Shown here: positions 11,251-22,468 of the stretch, piece by piece
How positions within the stretch are numbered: position 1 is the stretch's first letter
Layout of the letters: each line of letters starts with the position of its first letter
Assembly: GCA_023634235.1 (NCBI GenBank)
Contig: JAMKCF010000003.1
Span: 21,546,742-21,610,741 of the forward strand
Length of the DNA stretch: 64,000 bases
Direction: 5' to 3'
DNA from: Pisaster brevispinus
Taxonomy: Eukaryota; Echinodermata; Asteroidea; Forcipulatida; Asteriidae
Notes under the pieces: model-generated
What the model was told of the DNA's origin: nothing
What the model saw: the letters and a program-made list of their open reading frames with translations, nothing else
The model's database searches: none
Position numbers and translations under genes: made by a program

Positions 11251-14104
11251 AGAATAAATCGAAGGAGGGCGGGCTTTTAGCCACGGATGACGACTATCAG
11301 CATTTGGGTATCAACTAACCAGTGTTCTTTCTGCAGCAGTAAACTCATTTTGTCATACAAATACAAAGCTTGGGCAAAACCAAACAATGTTGATAACTTG
11401 GTCTAACCATATAAACGTGTAAAGGCAAACAATTTGATCACTTTGGTCAAATTCAGACAGGTCTACACTTCAATATGGTCTGATGTGACTAATTTTAAAA
11501 ACAGAACGCTTGGATACATTGTGAATAGTGATCGTGTACAAATTCAAGCGCCTTTAGATCACAACATGATATTATATTATAATACCACCAGGTAGTGTTC
11601 CCTGACTCCGTAATACATGAATTGAAAGCCAGAAGATAGATACAAATGGTTGCCAAACGATGCACGTCTGAATTTGCCTTGACCAGACAAAAACCATTTG
11701 AATAACTCTACCATGATAAAAGTACAATACTAAAACAGCTGTGTTAGTCTGGTAGATAAAACAAGGAAGATAATGGTAGCACCTACGGGCTAACTGGTTA
11801 CATAACAAAGTCATTCCTTTAGTGCTACCACTATCTGCAATGATGAGCATACTTATACCATAGCTAAACTATATTGTAAAGCTGGACTCAGGTAAATTGT
11901 TTTCGAGAAAACCTACGGGGTTCTGCTGTGCATAGAATCAACAAGGTACATGTACGTGCCCAAACAAGACGAAAATTGTGGGTGATTTTTAAAGGTACAC
12001 TGCAGAAACTGGGGTGTTAAAATTGACACCTTGAGTGATGTCACATGAAGGTGTTTTTAATAGGTGGGACCATTACTTCTTTTCTTTTTTTGACAATGTG
12101 AGGTTAACCTAACAATGACTTTAACAGGAAGTATCAGAGAAAAGAGGGAGTATTAGAAAAGGAAAGGAAAAAGGAAAAAGGAAAACAAAAGAGAAAAAGG
12201 AGAAAAACCCACAATGACGCTCTACTTAAGATGTATTGTACACCATGACACACAAACTTCATGCTTCCAAACCTCACTGTTATTTAACAGAATACTTTAT
12301 ATAATTATTGTTTTAAGGCGTTGTTAAGTGGATAAAATAACGACTTTCAACTTTGTATATATGACGTAGTCGCGGCAGCTGAAACACGTTTTGTTTGTAA
12401 ACAAAATGTGTAGAACACGAATCCATCTTTCAGAAATATGTTTTCTACTTTTCTCCATTTATTGACTGCCTGCATGTACATTTTTGCAAAGGATTAATAC
12501 AGCTCATGTAACGTGATCATTATGGTATGTATTTTGCACCGTATATTGCGGAATTTATTCGGACAATCGTTTATACTAACAATGAAAACTAAAGATACGA
12601 GCATAAAACTGCGCGCCATTTTAATAAACAGTAAACCTATATAGCTTTTGTTAATAATATGTAACCAAATAATTGTTTTTTGAGTCTTGTAATTATGACG
12701 TCTTTGCTGTCAACATTTTTTAGTTTATACAAATGTGTTTTTCCCATAAGACTTAGAGTAAACTTGCAAATGTATTTTGTACACAAATGTGTTAGAAATG
12801 TTATGAATATTTGTAGTCGGTATTGACGCAGTTTAAACAAACATTTTTTTAAGGTTTAACTAAAAATGTGAAATGACAAAATACACAAAGAAACTTCGCG
12901 CCATTGTACGCTCCTTGGAGATTCCGAATTGGATGTACTTTTTGCAAAGTTGATTTTATTAATCATTCATTCTATAAACCCATCAGGACGTGTTGTTCGA
13001 CTGGCACGCGGCCCAAGTCTGACAAGTCTGACAAAAAGTCACGTGAGGCCTGCTGTCCGCAGCTACAAAGTCGGGTGAAAGAATTAGAACATTTTATAAT
13101 ACTATTTCTATTAAATTGCTACATGTTGTTGGTAACATACTGAACACAGTTCTATAGTATTTTTCTGAAACAAAGTTGTTGTGCTGAAGGAATCATTAAG
13201 TAAGAAAAGAACCGGTGTCCTTAAGAACCGGGGGAAATATGCATAATTGCAAGAGTTAAAAATGACCGCTTTGGTCTTTATTTTTTACTAACGATGTACG
13301 TACGCAAACGCCCTGATAATAGTGAAAACTGATTTATTATCACATAATACTTGTATGGATATGATTATTGCATATTTCCCAATGGAAACTGCAGAAATTC
13401 CAAGAAGGACGTCATTTTCCAAGATGGCCGCCATTTTGCAGCCAAAATCATTTTATCACTAGTCAATAATCTGATAAAATCTACAGCTATATTAGATTAA
13501 GAACTTCAAAGACTGAAAAACATAATAAAATACCCAATTTTTACCGAACAAAACCGTGTAGCTTTTGGTTTGAATGGCCTCGACTAGTGACTCTCATCTA
13601 AGTATCACCGTATTTCAAGAAGGATTTAAAGAAGGACTTTAATTTCCTAGATGGCCGCCATTTTCCCGCCAAAATAATTTGATCACTTGTCAATCAGATA
13701 AGAATCTGATAAAATACAAACGTTTTTTTAGCATAATTCTTGAGTCAATTCGATGAACCGAAACGCTGCCTTTTTGTTTTTAGAACAAAGGAAAAACTGC
13801 TTCATTCAAATCATTCCTCAGACTCAATTGTTTTGGGGTGAAAAACTATCAAAACTATATTACTTCGAAAGGAAACATTTTTCAAAAAAATTATCAACAG
13901 CTCCCTAAGTAGGTTTTTAGGGCCATTTTTATGGAGTATTTACCAATTTTTAATCCTCCTTTTTTGGGTAGATTTTCACGTGTGGATTTTCTGGTGTGTT
14001 TATTGGTATCTACAGCATGAAAATGAACCATTCCTTCCAAAGACTATAATCTGTACTTGTTTTGAACTTCCCCTTTAATATTTCTCCTTTTCCATGTAAC
14101 TTTA
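11251..14104. other. Spacer gene 2 - gene 3, no gene seen
   Basis: Copy of the spacer after gene 6 (54667-58204). It has a polypurine tract (12140-12205), the palindromic GGTGTT-AAAATT-GACACC at 12013-12030, and a remnant lysine-rich frame near 13010-13070. ATGGCCGCCATTTT motifs are at about 13425 and 13652. Confidence 0.7.
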
Positions 14105-14416
14105 GCCTAATCTCACTATCAAAAGCAAAACGTACTCGAGAATAATGTCTGACGTATAAATCTTTCTACTCTTTGTCGTACCACAAAACACCTAGTCAAG
14201 CAAGAAGCGGGTATACTGAGCGATACTGAACTCGTGACTTTGCAGTAAAAACGAACATTAAATAACACAGTGAACTTCCTGCTATGCTGTATGTAACAGT
14301 TAGTGTTAGACGTAGATTTAGTAAAATATATCACTTTGGAGCTGGATGTAATTTACTGTACAATAAAAAGTAGTTTCAGTGTTAGGTTTCACCGATTTAG
14401 AAACCAAGCAATTGCG
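14105..14416 (+). promoter_or_regulatory. Candidate promoter and 5' leader of gene 3
   Basis: Copy of the shared upstream block. TGACG precedes a TATAAA at 14155-14160, 262 bp before the ATG. The ETS-like CACTTCC of the other copies reads CACTATC here and in gene 7. Confidence 0.45.
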
Positions 14417-17400
14417 ATGACGTGGACGGCACAAGCGGGACTCGGACCAAGGACAGTCGCACTAAGTTTGAAAGTGTTCATCGTGGTGATGTGTTGTGCT
14501 CATGAACGACTTGGTATTTGTACAGCACAGCGGACGCTTCCAGATACATTGCGGAATTATGTTCCAGAGATGAGGGAACATTTCTGTAGTGAAGGGTGAG
14601 ACTGTGTGTGCCAAGTTTAATATTTGTATGAAAAGAAAGGCTGACTTTCTGATTATGACATCTAGGCTATAAATTTAGAGACATTTATACTTTATAAAAG
14701 GAAGTGGTTGCATTTGACAGTTTCTGTAGGTTTTCCTACCGGTAAAGGGACAATGTGAATAGTTTATGTGTTTATTTTATTTACTGTGGCTCATTAATCA
14801 GAAACACCGTGGTGGCATTACCACACTGCAACAACAGGGGTGTTCAAATGACCCACATATAGAAAAAAAAAATCAAACACAAAAAAGAAGCAATTCAAAG
14901 ATTTACACCATGCACGCGTAATTATATCGGAGCAGGCATTGTTGTTATATATGACTTTTTAATCAAGAAAATGAAAAGAGCGGTGACAAGGTCATCAGAG
15001 TCCGTTTTATTCATTTCTAACTGTGTTAATATCGCACGTTTAAACATGGTCATGTGATCTCCCCTCGACCAATCGGAATGGATAAACTGTCCAAGGTATT
15101 TATGAATGATATTTATTGTTCTGGCATTTATGCCTCTTTAGAAAGTGTACCAGCGAAGTCATCGTAAACTCATGAACACGTGACCCTAATGGTGTGGTGA
15201 TTGTATTCAAATGTTACAAATTATTCAAGTTATTGTCTGTTTAGAATTACAACGTGCGGTTATTCTGGCAATTGTGGAAACAACCTAAACTCACTGTGTG
15301 AGCAGATTTGCAACCCAACCTGCCCATTTAGCTGCTGGACCACGTCACTAGGTAGGTTTACGTCTTGAACCAATACACAGATTAAAGAGCGTGAAAGGTT
15401 CTGGATGGGGAACTCGGGCTGAGATGTGAAATGTTCATGATAGACGCCATTTCAGCAAGCATCTCTTTTCATACAAATGCATACAAACGGAACATTGCTA
15501 TCAATCAATAACAAAACATTTGCTTGCTAAAATAGTGCACATTATATACCCTCCTTCCGCATATTCAAAAGTTCTCTAGAGATGTTTATGGAACTTTCTA
15601 AAACCAGTGTTAAAAACTATATCGTCGTTTAACCAAATGTCAAACAAGCAGTTGCCATGGTAACAGCTGATCCCCGACAACAACTTTCTTGTCAATATGA
15701 CTCAAGCAAAATATTGAGGTAACTTTGAAAATTCTCTGGTGATCCGATGCAGCGTTACCAGGTTACGGACCGAAATAATGGTTGGGTCACATTAAGCCAA
15801 CCCCTTATAAGTTAAAAAAAAAAAAAAAAAACCAAATAAAAAAAACCTTGAAAATCTCTTATAACTTAAGAATAGTTTACTTAAAAAAAACCCATTATTA
15901 CAAGGTAACTGTCAAAACTCTTGGGTAGTTCTTGTCAAGCAAAACAATGGTCTATGTTTAACTAATTTTTGTAAAGTAATGCAAAAGTGATATTCAGTTG
16001 CAACATTGTTTAAAAACAATGCCCCCATTTCTCAGGAATAGGTGAGTGCATTTCGAACAATTCAACCTAGAAAATGTCAATGAATTGTGTCATAAACAGA
16101 CAAATAGCTTTGTATAAACAATCAAACAATCGCATAAATATTTGTTATCACATTATATTGTATCAATTATTAGTTGTGATCAAGATATCTTGAATATTCT
16201 CACTAACTTAACAACTAGGTTAAAAAATATCTTTCAAAATAACTTTTATACTAAAACGGTATATACTGTTAGGAAACATAGCAGTCCTGCAATAGACATT
16301 CATGTAAGCCTCAAATTCAAACCACAATGATCTAACAAATTATGTGGCAACACATTTGGCTAAGTGTGATGATATTTTCCCTTTTCAAATTGAATCTGTC
16401 TGTTGTTCCTTTAGATACCACTCCCCTCTGCAACGGAATTTATTCTAGAGCATTTCCATAAAATATCAAAAGCTAACTAAAAGCTTCCTGCAAACTATCA
16501 AACAACACACATATCGCATAAATATTTGCGTACACGTTATATCTTTTCAAATATTAATTGCGGTCAAAATATCTTAATTAAACTCAATAACTTAACAAAT
16601 AGATACAATTAATAAATGTTTGGTGTCTCCTCTGGGCCACCATAATTTACTTTCAGAATAACGTTTTGTCTTAATAAAACAGCATACTGTTAGAAATATA
16701 TATTCTGCAATAGACATTCATGTAAACCTCAGATTCAAGCCATGAGGATCTAATTATGTGGCAACGTATTTTTATAAGAGTGTTTTTTCCTCTTTCAAAT
16801 TGAATCTGTCTGTTATTCCTTGTAGATTCCATTCCTCGCTGCAACGGAAATCAAAATCGGTTTTGTGGCTACAGCGACGCCGTCGTTTGTCAGGACGACC
16901 GAGGCACGTCCGTCTACCATTCTGATGCACCGTCAACATTCCGCATCTGTGCAAACCAAGGATTTTATACCGGGTAAAACTTCACTCTCAATATCGAATG
17001 ATTCATGTTCGGGTGGAAAGTTGTTTGGCGGGGTCAGGTTGTTAATTGCGCTGGCAGCGTTGGGTGGGTTGACTTGGTGGTACCCCCGTTTTGCTTATTG
17101 AGTGGTTCGAACGGACAATTAAGTGGCAGCCTAGCGTGGAAACTAAAATTACTCGACTTCTACCCGGCTAGCTGTATACTCATACTCGTGTAGTCCACGA
17201 TCGATACTTGACTGAAAAAATAACCTGTACTCAAAGTCATGTATTCGATACTCGATTAAATGTACTCGATGGACTCGATTTTAAGTACTCGTGGTCAAAT
17301 CAAGGATTAGAGGGATGGAGCACTGGAATAAAGTAACATTGAAATTGTCTATGACATATTTATGCTTAAAAGGCCTAGTTATCAAAACACATTGACATAT

Positions 17401-19289
17401 CAACATAAGTCAGAAACAATACATGTTTTTATAACTCATTTTGCAGTATTTTATTTGATAAAGTATTCGTCCCCCCACTTGGAGATCTAAATGCTTGGTA
17501 CTAGGCCGCTGGAATCGGCTCTCGGATATCAGAATACACGGAACTAGTATTCATACTCGATGACCAAAGTACTCGTACTCGAGTACTACTCGGTAACCTT
17601 AGTACTTGGTAGTACTTGACACCCAACTATAAATTAACTGTCTACAACACTGCCGTTTTCTTTTCTTTTTTACCATTTTTGAAAAAATTAGGTTTGGAAC
17701 ACGACACGCGAATTTGTAAACGAAATGGTAATTATTTTTTTTATTGACCTGGTCGTTTGATTCTGATTAGCAAAATTTTTCTGTGCTAAGCATAATTACA
17801 AAAGTACAAAGTGGTCCTCTATTAAAAATTGCCCGGTATCAACAGAACGTGATAAAACTATCAGACATAAAGAAACTGTTGGAATTCACTGCGCTATTGA
17901 TAGACCTAGAACGAATTACAAATTACTTAGTACTAATGGACAAATCGCAGAATATTTACCCCAAAACCAGCAGTGGGGTGGCACGAGATAATAATTAAAA
18001 AGCCATTAATATGCGTGTTGAGTCACTCTTCAAACTAGCATGACAAACTTAGCTAGCATAAATAATTACCGTTAATTGACGTTTTATACTGGTCATCAAT
18101 AAGCAAGAATGTCAAATAGACAGTTAGAAACATGCTGTACCTCAGCCATCTTGGGAGTGACCATTCCAGTCAGTCAGTGTAACCAAACAGAAGCCTCAAA
18201 GGCAAAGTGGACTGAGTCTGTCTTGATGGTTAAAAATCGGTACGAGGAATTTAGACATGTTTACTTCAGCGAACTCGATCTTTGTTTTTGTATACCATAA
18301 AGATGTGAGCCAACGATGCCTGAAGAGGGAGACATATCAGAAACCAACGTAGTAGGTATTGTTCTTTGGTCTCTGTTTGCTCTTCTACTCCTCTTGGTGA
18401 TCATCGCTGCCGTGATGCTCTATCTTCGCAGACAGGGAAGACTACCCTCCTTCAAGAAGCGAACAGCGTAAGTTTCTTTCATCTCAGTGTATGGGCGCTT
18501 CTGATGCGCATTATTATTATTTTTTTAAAAGATGTAGTGGTTGAATTGTGAACTTCTCGCAAAAAGGCAAGTTTTATTAAATATCTTTTAACAACAAGTG
18601 CTCACAACTAAACACAAGGAACTCTGTTCATGTTTATGAATAATTGATATTTAATTTCATGCAAACTGCTTTGATTGATTGTAAACTTGAATGGCGCATT
18701 AATTTGGTTAAAGTAACTAACGTCTTTCTATAACAATTTTGTACAGAAAACCCGCTGAATTGCCAAGTGTTGAGGTGGGAGCAAGTTTGAGTAAGTATAA
18801 GGCAGGAGTTCGGACCCACCGATAACTTTCTATCAATGTTTTGTTTTCAAGGAAAGCGAGTTTTTAAAAAGTTGGTTGCGATGTGCAATTGTTTGACAGA
18901 AGTAGAGTCATTTAGCGCGTGTGTGTAGCACTGTTGATTCTTTAGGTGTTGGTAATCACAAATACAATATGACATCATACATTTGAAACGGAAGCCGCAA
19001 AAGGAAACCTATGCCTACCTGCTGTTAAAACCGTTTTAAACTTGTTTGACAAATTATGTTGGATCTAGGTATCAACAGACTGCAGTTACCTGAACCATCA
19101 ACACAAGACGACAATGTTGACTACTCATACATGCCTTATCTACCAACGACGAAACCAAATTTGGAAAATCAAGCTTACGCTTCTGTACATGAAGAAGAGG
19201 GGAGCTCCCACGATGTTACGAACGGGCAGGAAGATGAAGAAACCACCGACGATCAAAAATACCTACTTTGGTTTGATCCCCACTGTTGA
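14417..19289 (+). CDS. Gene 3: short-tail receptor-like protein, tail truncated by frameshift
   Basis: Exons: 14417-14595, 15245-15351, 16826-16973, 18303-18467, 18747-18790 and 19069-19289, which splice to 864 nt (287 aa). Order: signal peptide (MTWTAQ start), six-Cys module, EGF-like module, a stalk of only about 16 residues, a helix near residues 161-185, linker and short tail. In the EGF-like module two Cys are replaced together (GTSVYHS and TFRIC instead of GTCVYRS and TFCIC). The tail keeps YSYM and YASV. Against gene 4, a 2-bp deletion near 19250 and a later 1-bp insertion near 19293 do not compensate, so it ends in WFDPHC and loses YFGL and YEIT. The stop is in the last exon, so the mRNA could escape nonsense-mediated decay. 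It could be a functional short isoform or an early pseudogene. Intron 2 holds a broken exon-3 stub (16415-16438). Confidence 0.78.
14961..15103. mobile_element. Old CCAATCA-type MITE relic in gene 3 intron 1
   Basis: Same intron-1 block as in gene 2. It holds the single TTAA that the piggyBac-like element split in gene 4. Confidence 0.4.
16415..16438 (+). pseudogene. Exon-3 stub in gene 3 intron 2
   Basis: A polypyrimidine tract, AG acceptor and the first 24 bases of an exon 3 occur here; the sequence then changes to an intron-2 segment like that of genes 2 and 6, and the full exon 3 follows at 16826. Reading on from the stub meets a stop after a few codons, so it cannot be an extra coding exon. 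It marks an unequal exchange between paralogues. Confidence 0.75.
17146..17610. repeat. ACTCG-rich repeat block in gene 3 intron 3
   Basis: Same block as in gene 2, of the gene 3/4/7 sequence type. Confidence 0.5.
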
Positions 19290-19999
19290 ACAAAAAGACA
19301 GAGAATGAAGCTCCTGGAACCGCTGAAAGCGAAGGCGTGTCCTCCGCGACAGGGGATATTGCTCGGGAGGATGTTAACATTTCTTTTCCATTGACTCAAC
19401 ATAAGTTTGGTAATATAACCTCTGATGGATACGAGATTACAATGGTGAAGCCAACATTGAGCTCGACCATTTGGGACCCGTTGAAGTGACGAGTTTTGTT
19501 TTCTTCACCCATTAAAACACGTGGGACCAAAACGTCATCCAATATTCTTGAGACTTCCAACAATGAGACCTTATACCAGTTTTGTAGAACCAAGAAACAA
19601 ATTTTTGCTAGAATGGCATTCAACAGAATGAACATAAAAAACAAAACTTTAAGACTGGAAACAGACTGCAGCAAGATTAAAATTGAAGCGTTTTCTCCGT
19701 TTGACATCGCAGCACGCGAGGAGATTTACACTTTTTCAAACTTTAAACGTTCGGGCAAATGTTTGAGCTAAGTGGAGTCTATCCGTCTGAAGTAAACTGA
19801 ACTCCTACTCATTGAAACGTGTTAACTAATACTCTTGCAAACGTTTATTCGTTGGCGGCGCATATCTTCTTCCAATCAGAAACTTAAACATTACTCTCTA
19901 GGGTTACCAACATGTCTACCTGTGCCCGTATAAAACAACATGTAAATGTTACATAACCAGCAGAGATCAGTGTCACAGCCCCATACAACTACCTTTTTA

Positions 20000-20005
20000 A
20001 ATAAA
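20000..20005 (+). terminator. Candidate poly(A) signal of gene 3
   Basis: AATAAA about 0.7 kb after the stop; the same sequence follows gene 4. The gene 7 equivalent would fall just outside the window. An ATTAAA nearer the stop (about 19511) is an alternative. Confidence 0.3.
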
Positions 20006-20322
20006 GATTTTCAGCTTTTTAAATTAGACGTAGTTGCGGCAGCTAAAACACAGTTTGATTCTAATCAGAATGTCTAGAACACGAATCATCTTTTAGAAAA
20101 ATGTTTTTGTACTAAGATTTATACGGCTCATGTAACGTGATTATTATAGTATGTATTTTGCACTGTATTATTGCGGAATTCAGGCGGACATTCTGTTACA
20201 GCTTAATCGTACTATGTACAATGAAAATTAAAGGTACGAGCATAAAGCTGCCCGCCAATTTAACAGTTAACCTATTATAACCTTTGTTTGGAATTAAATA
20301 ATTGTTTTGAGTTTTGTAAATA

Positions 20323-20330
20323 TGACGTCA
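20323..20330. promoter_or_regulatory. CRE-type palindrome before gene 4
   Basis: TGACGTCA, the full palindromic ATF/CREB site, 4.3 kb upstream of exon 1. The same site is at 31998-32005 before gene 5 and 44437-44444 before gene 6. The copies before genes 3 and 7 read TGACGTCT. A role as enhancer is a guess. Confidence 0.3.
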
Positions 20331-21057
20331 TTGGTGCAGCCGGAACACTTTTGTTTATAAATCAACATTTATAGTAACACATCTGTATTTTTTTCCATAA
20401 GACTTTGATGAGTAAACTTGCAAATGTATTTTTTTTTAACAAACTGTGTTTATTAGAAATATTATGAGTTTTTGTAGTCTGTATTTACACAATTTGCGCA
20501 ACTATTTTTTGAATTTAACTAAGAATTTGAAATGACAGGACACACAAAGAAACTTTGCGCCATTTTGCGCTCCTTGGTGATTCCGAACTGGATGCAGTTT
20601 TCTAAAAGTTGATTTTATTAATCATTCAGACCATAAACCCATCAGGATGAATGAAATAAGGGCAAGTTGGTTTTGTGTTGTTCGACTGACACGCGGCCTT
20701 GGATAATGTGGCTGCTTTATTGCATCACACACGGACAGTGAGCAGGTTGGCTGCCCTGCACGCAAAAAGAAAAAACCCAAGTTTGACAAAAAGTCACGTG
20801 AAGCCTGCTGTCTGAAGCTACAGAGTACGAATCTATATTATGGAAGACCCAAACTCGATAGAAACTTAAGAAAACAAAGGTGAAAGAATTAGAACATTTT
20901 GTATTATTATTTCTACTACATTGCCACATTTTCTTGGTAACAAACCCACATGGGAGGTACTGTACATAGCTCTATAGTAATTTTTCTGAAACGAAAGTTG
21001 TTGTGCTGTAGGAATCGTTTAGTAAGAAAAGAACCGGTGTCCTAGGGAAAATTGTCC

Positions 21058-21193
21058 CTGGAGATTCTGTCCACCAATTATGGGAAATTAACATGGGCTA
21101 AAGGAGGTTAATTCAAAAGAGGGCGCTATTAGAAGAAACTTGTACTTAGGTCGCCGTTTGAGAGACAGAATGTCCAGGGGACAGAATCTCCTG
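21058..21193. repeat. Inverted repeat in the gene 3-4 spacer
   Basis: CTGGAGATTCTGTCC (21058-21072) pairs with GGACAGAATCTCCTG (21179-21193), 14 of 15. It recurs in the gene 4-5 spacer; the gene 5-6 spacer has lost part of it. It may be a small fold-back element. Confidence 0.5.
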
Positions 21194-21223
21194 CCACACC
21201 GGCAGTGGTGTTTGATCAGAAGA

Positions 21224-22468
21224 GGTGACTACGGGCTCGAAAAGCCTTTGTCGATTGATTGATTGATCTGTTAATTTGATTGACTAATTGGTTGGTTTGT
21301 TAAAATATCGGTTGATTGGTTAATAAGTTGATTTGGTAGATTATTTTTTGATTGATTGATTTGTTGATTGGTTGGGTTGATTTATGGATTGGTTTCTGTT
21401 GATTATCATTCAATTCAATCCAATTTAACCGTCACCATTTATTTCCATATTGCACATTGTACATAAGTAATTCAGAGAAGGTTAGTATTGAACAAAGCTG
21501 CATGATGTTTAAAGAGCTACTAATAACTATGAGACACGATGAAGCAGAAGCAAATGGCGGATGCCGTATTCAAAGACTATGTCTTGAAGAGTAATGCCTT
21601 TATAAAACAGGATACTTGACTTCTAAAACACAAGTTAAGTTACAACAGATCGTACAGGACAGACAGGGGACAGAACACGACAAACAAACAATCAAGCTAA
21701 CACGACCTAACGAGCTCAGACAGAACAAGGAGGTAAATCATAACGAGAAAAACCCACAGAGGTGAAGGATGAAAAGTGAAGAAGCTATACTGTAGATAAT
21801 TAGATAATAATCATTTAATTGGTTGAATGATTGACTCATTGGGTTATTAATTTGTTGCTTGGTTGATTGGTTGAAGTTTGCTGAAGATACCCATATCCAC
21901 AAGAAATTAGTAAATGTCATTTACAGGAAAAGTTTAACATTAAAAGGCTTAACATTAAAAATGTTTAATATTAACTGTTTGCATATACAGTTTTTGTCCC
22001 TGTCCTAATCTACTCACGCAACAATTTACTGAAATGTGAGGGTGTGCAAATTCGTACAAAAACTGTTGTCCAATGCAAAGTTTAAGGTTTAAATTGTACA
22101 CAATGTATTGACACGGCAACCTTAAAACTACAATTAAATTCATGGGTACTGTTTGCTCCAATTCTAGTCTGATGCGTGTTTAGTTCCTTGCATTGGCACC
22201 GCCTCCACTTTGCAACAAAAAAAACAGGATTGGAGTTGTTGATACAACAATGTATACTTTTTCCAGCAAAAAGACGGAAGTGAACATGTCCTTGTACCCC
22301 ATCAAATCAGCCGTTAAGGATATGCATCTCTCAATATAGACAATTGTGACAAGTGGTTAAATGTCTGTCGCGGTGATAGCGTTAACGGCTCTCTCGTCGA
22401 AACTATACTCTCGTAAAAAAAATTGCGGGCTCGAGGTGACTACGGGCTCGAAAAGCCTTTGTCGATTT
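21224..22468 (+). repeat. LINE/SINE-like 3' tails in the gene 3-4 spacer
   Basis: GGTGACTACGGGCTCGAAAA with the following GCCTTTGTCGATT occurs at 21224 and again at 22435, same orientation, about 1.2 kb apart. The first is followed by (GATT)n-like sequence. GGCT-CGAAA-AGCC can form a small hairpin. A hairpin plus a short tandem tail is typical of CR1/L2-type LINE 3' ends and their SINEs. No reverse transcriptase frame is present, so any element is 5'-truncated. Confidence 0.45.

Noticed and set aside
18109..18300. 63-residue frame just before exon 4 (starts MSNRQLE), open in genes 3, 4 and 7
   Set aside because: It is frameshifted in genes 2 and 6 and lies between a good acceptor and the previous exon; treated as conserved intron.
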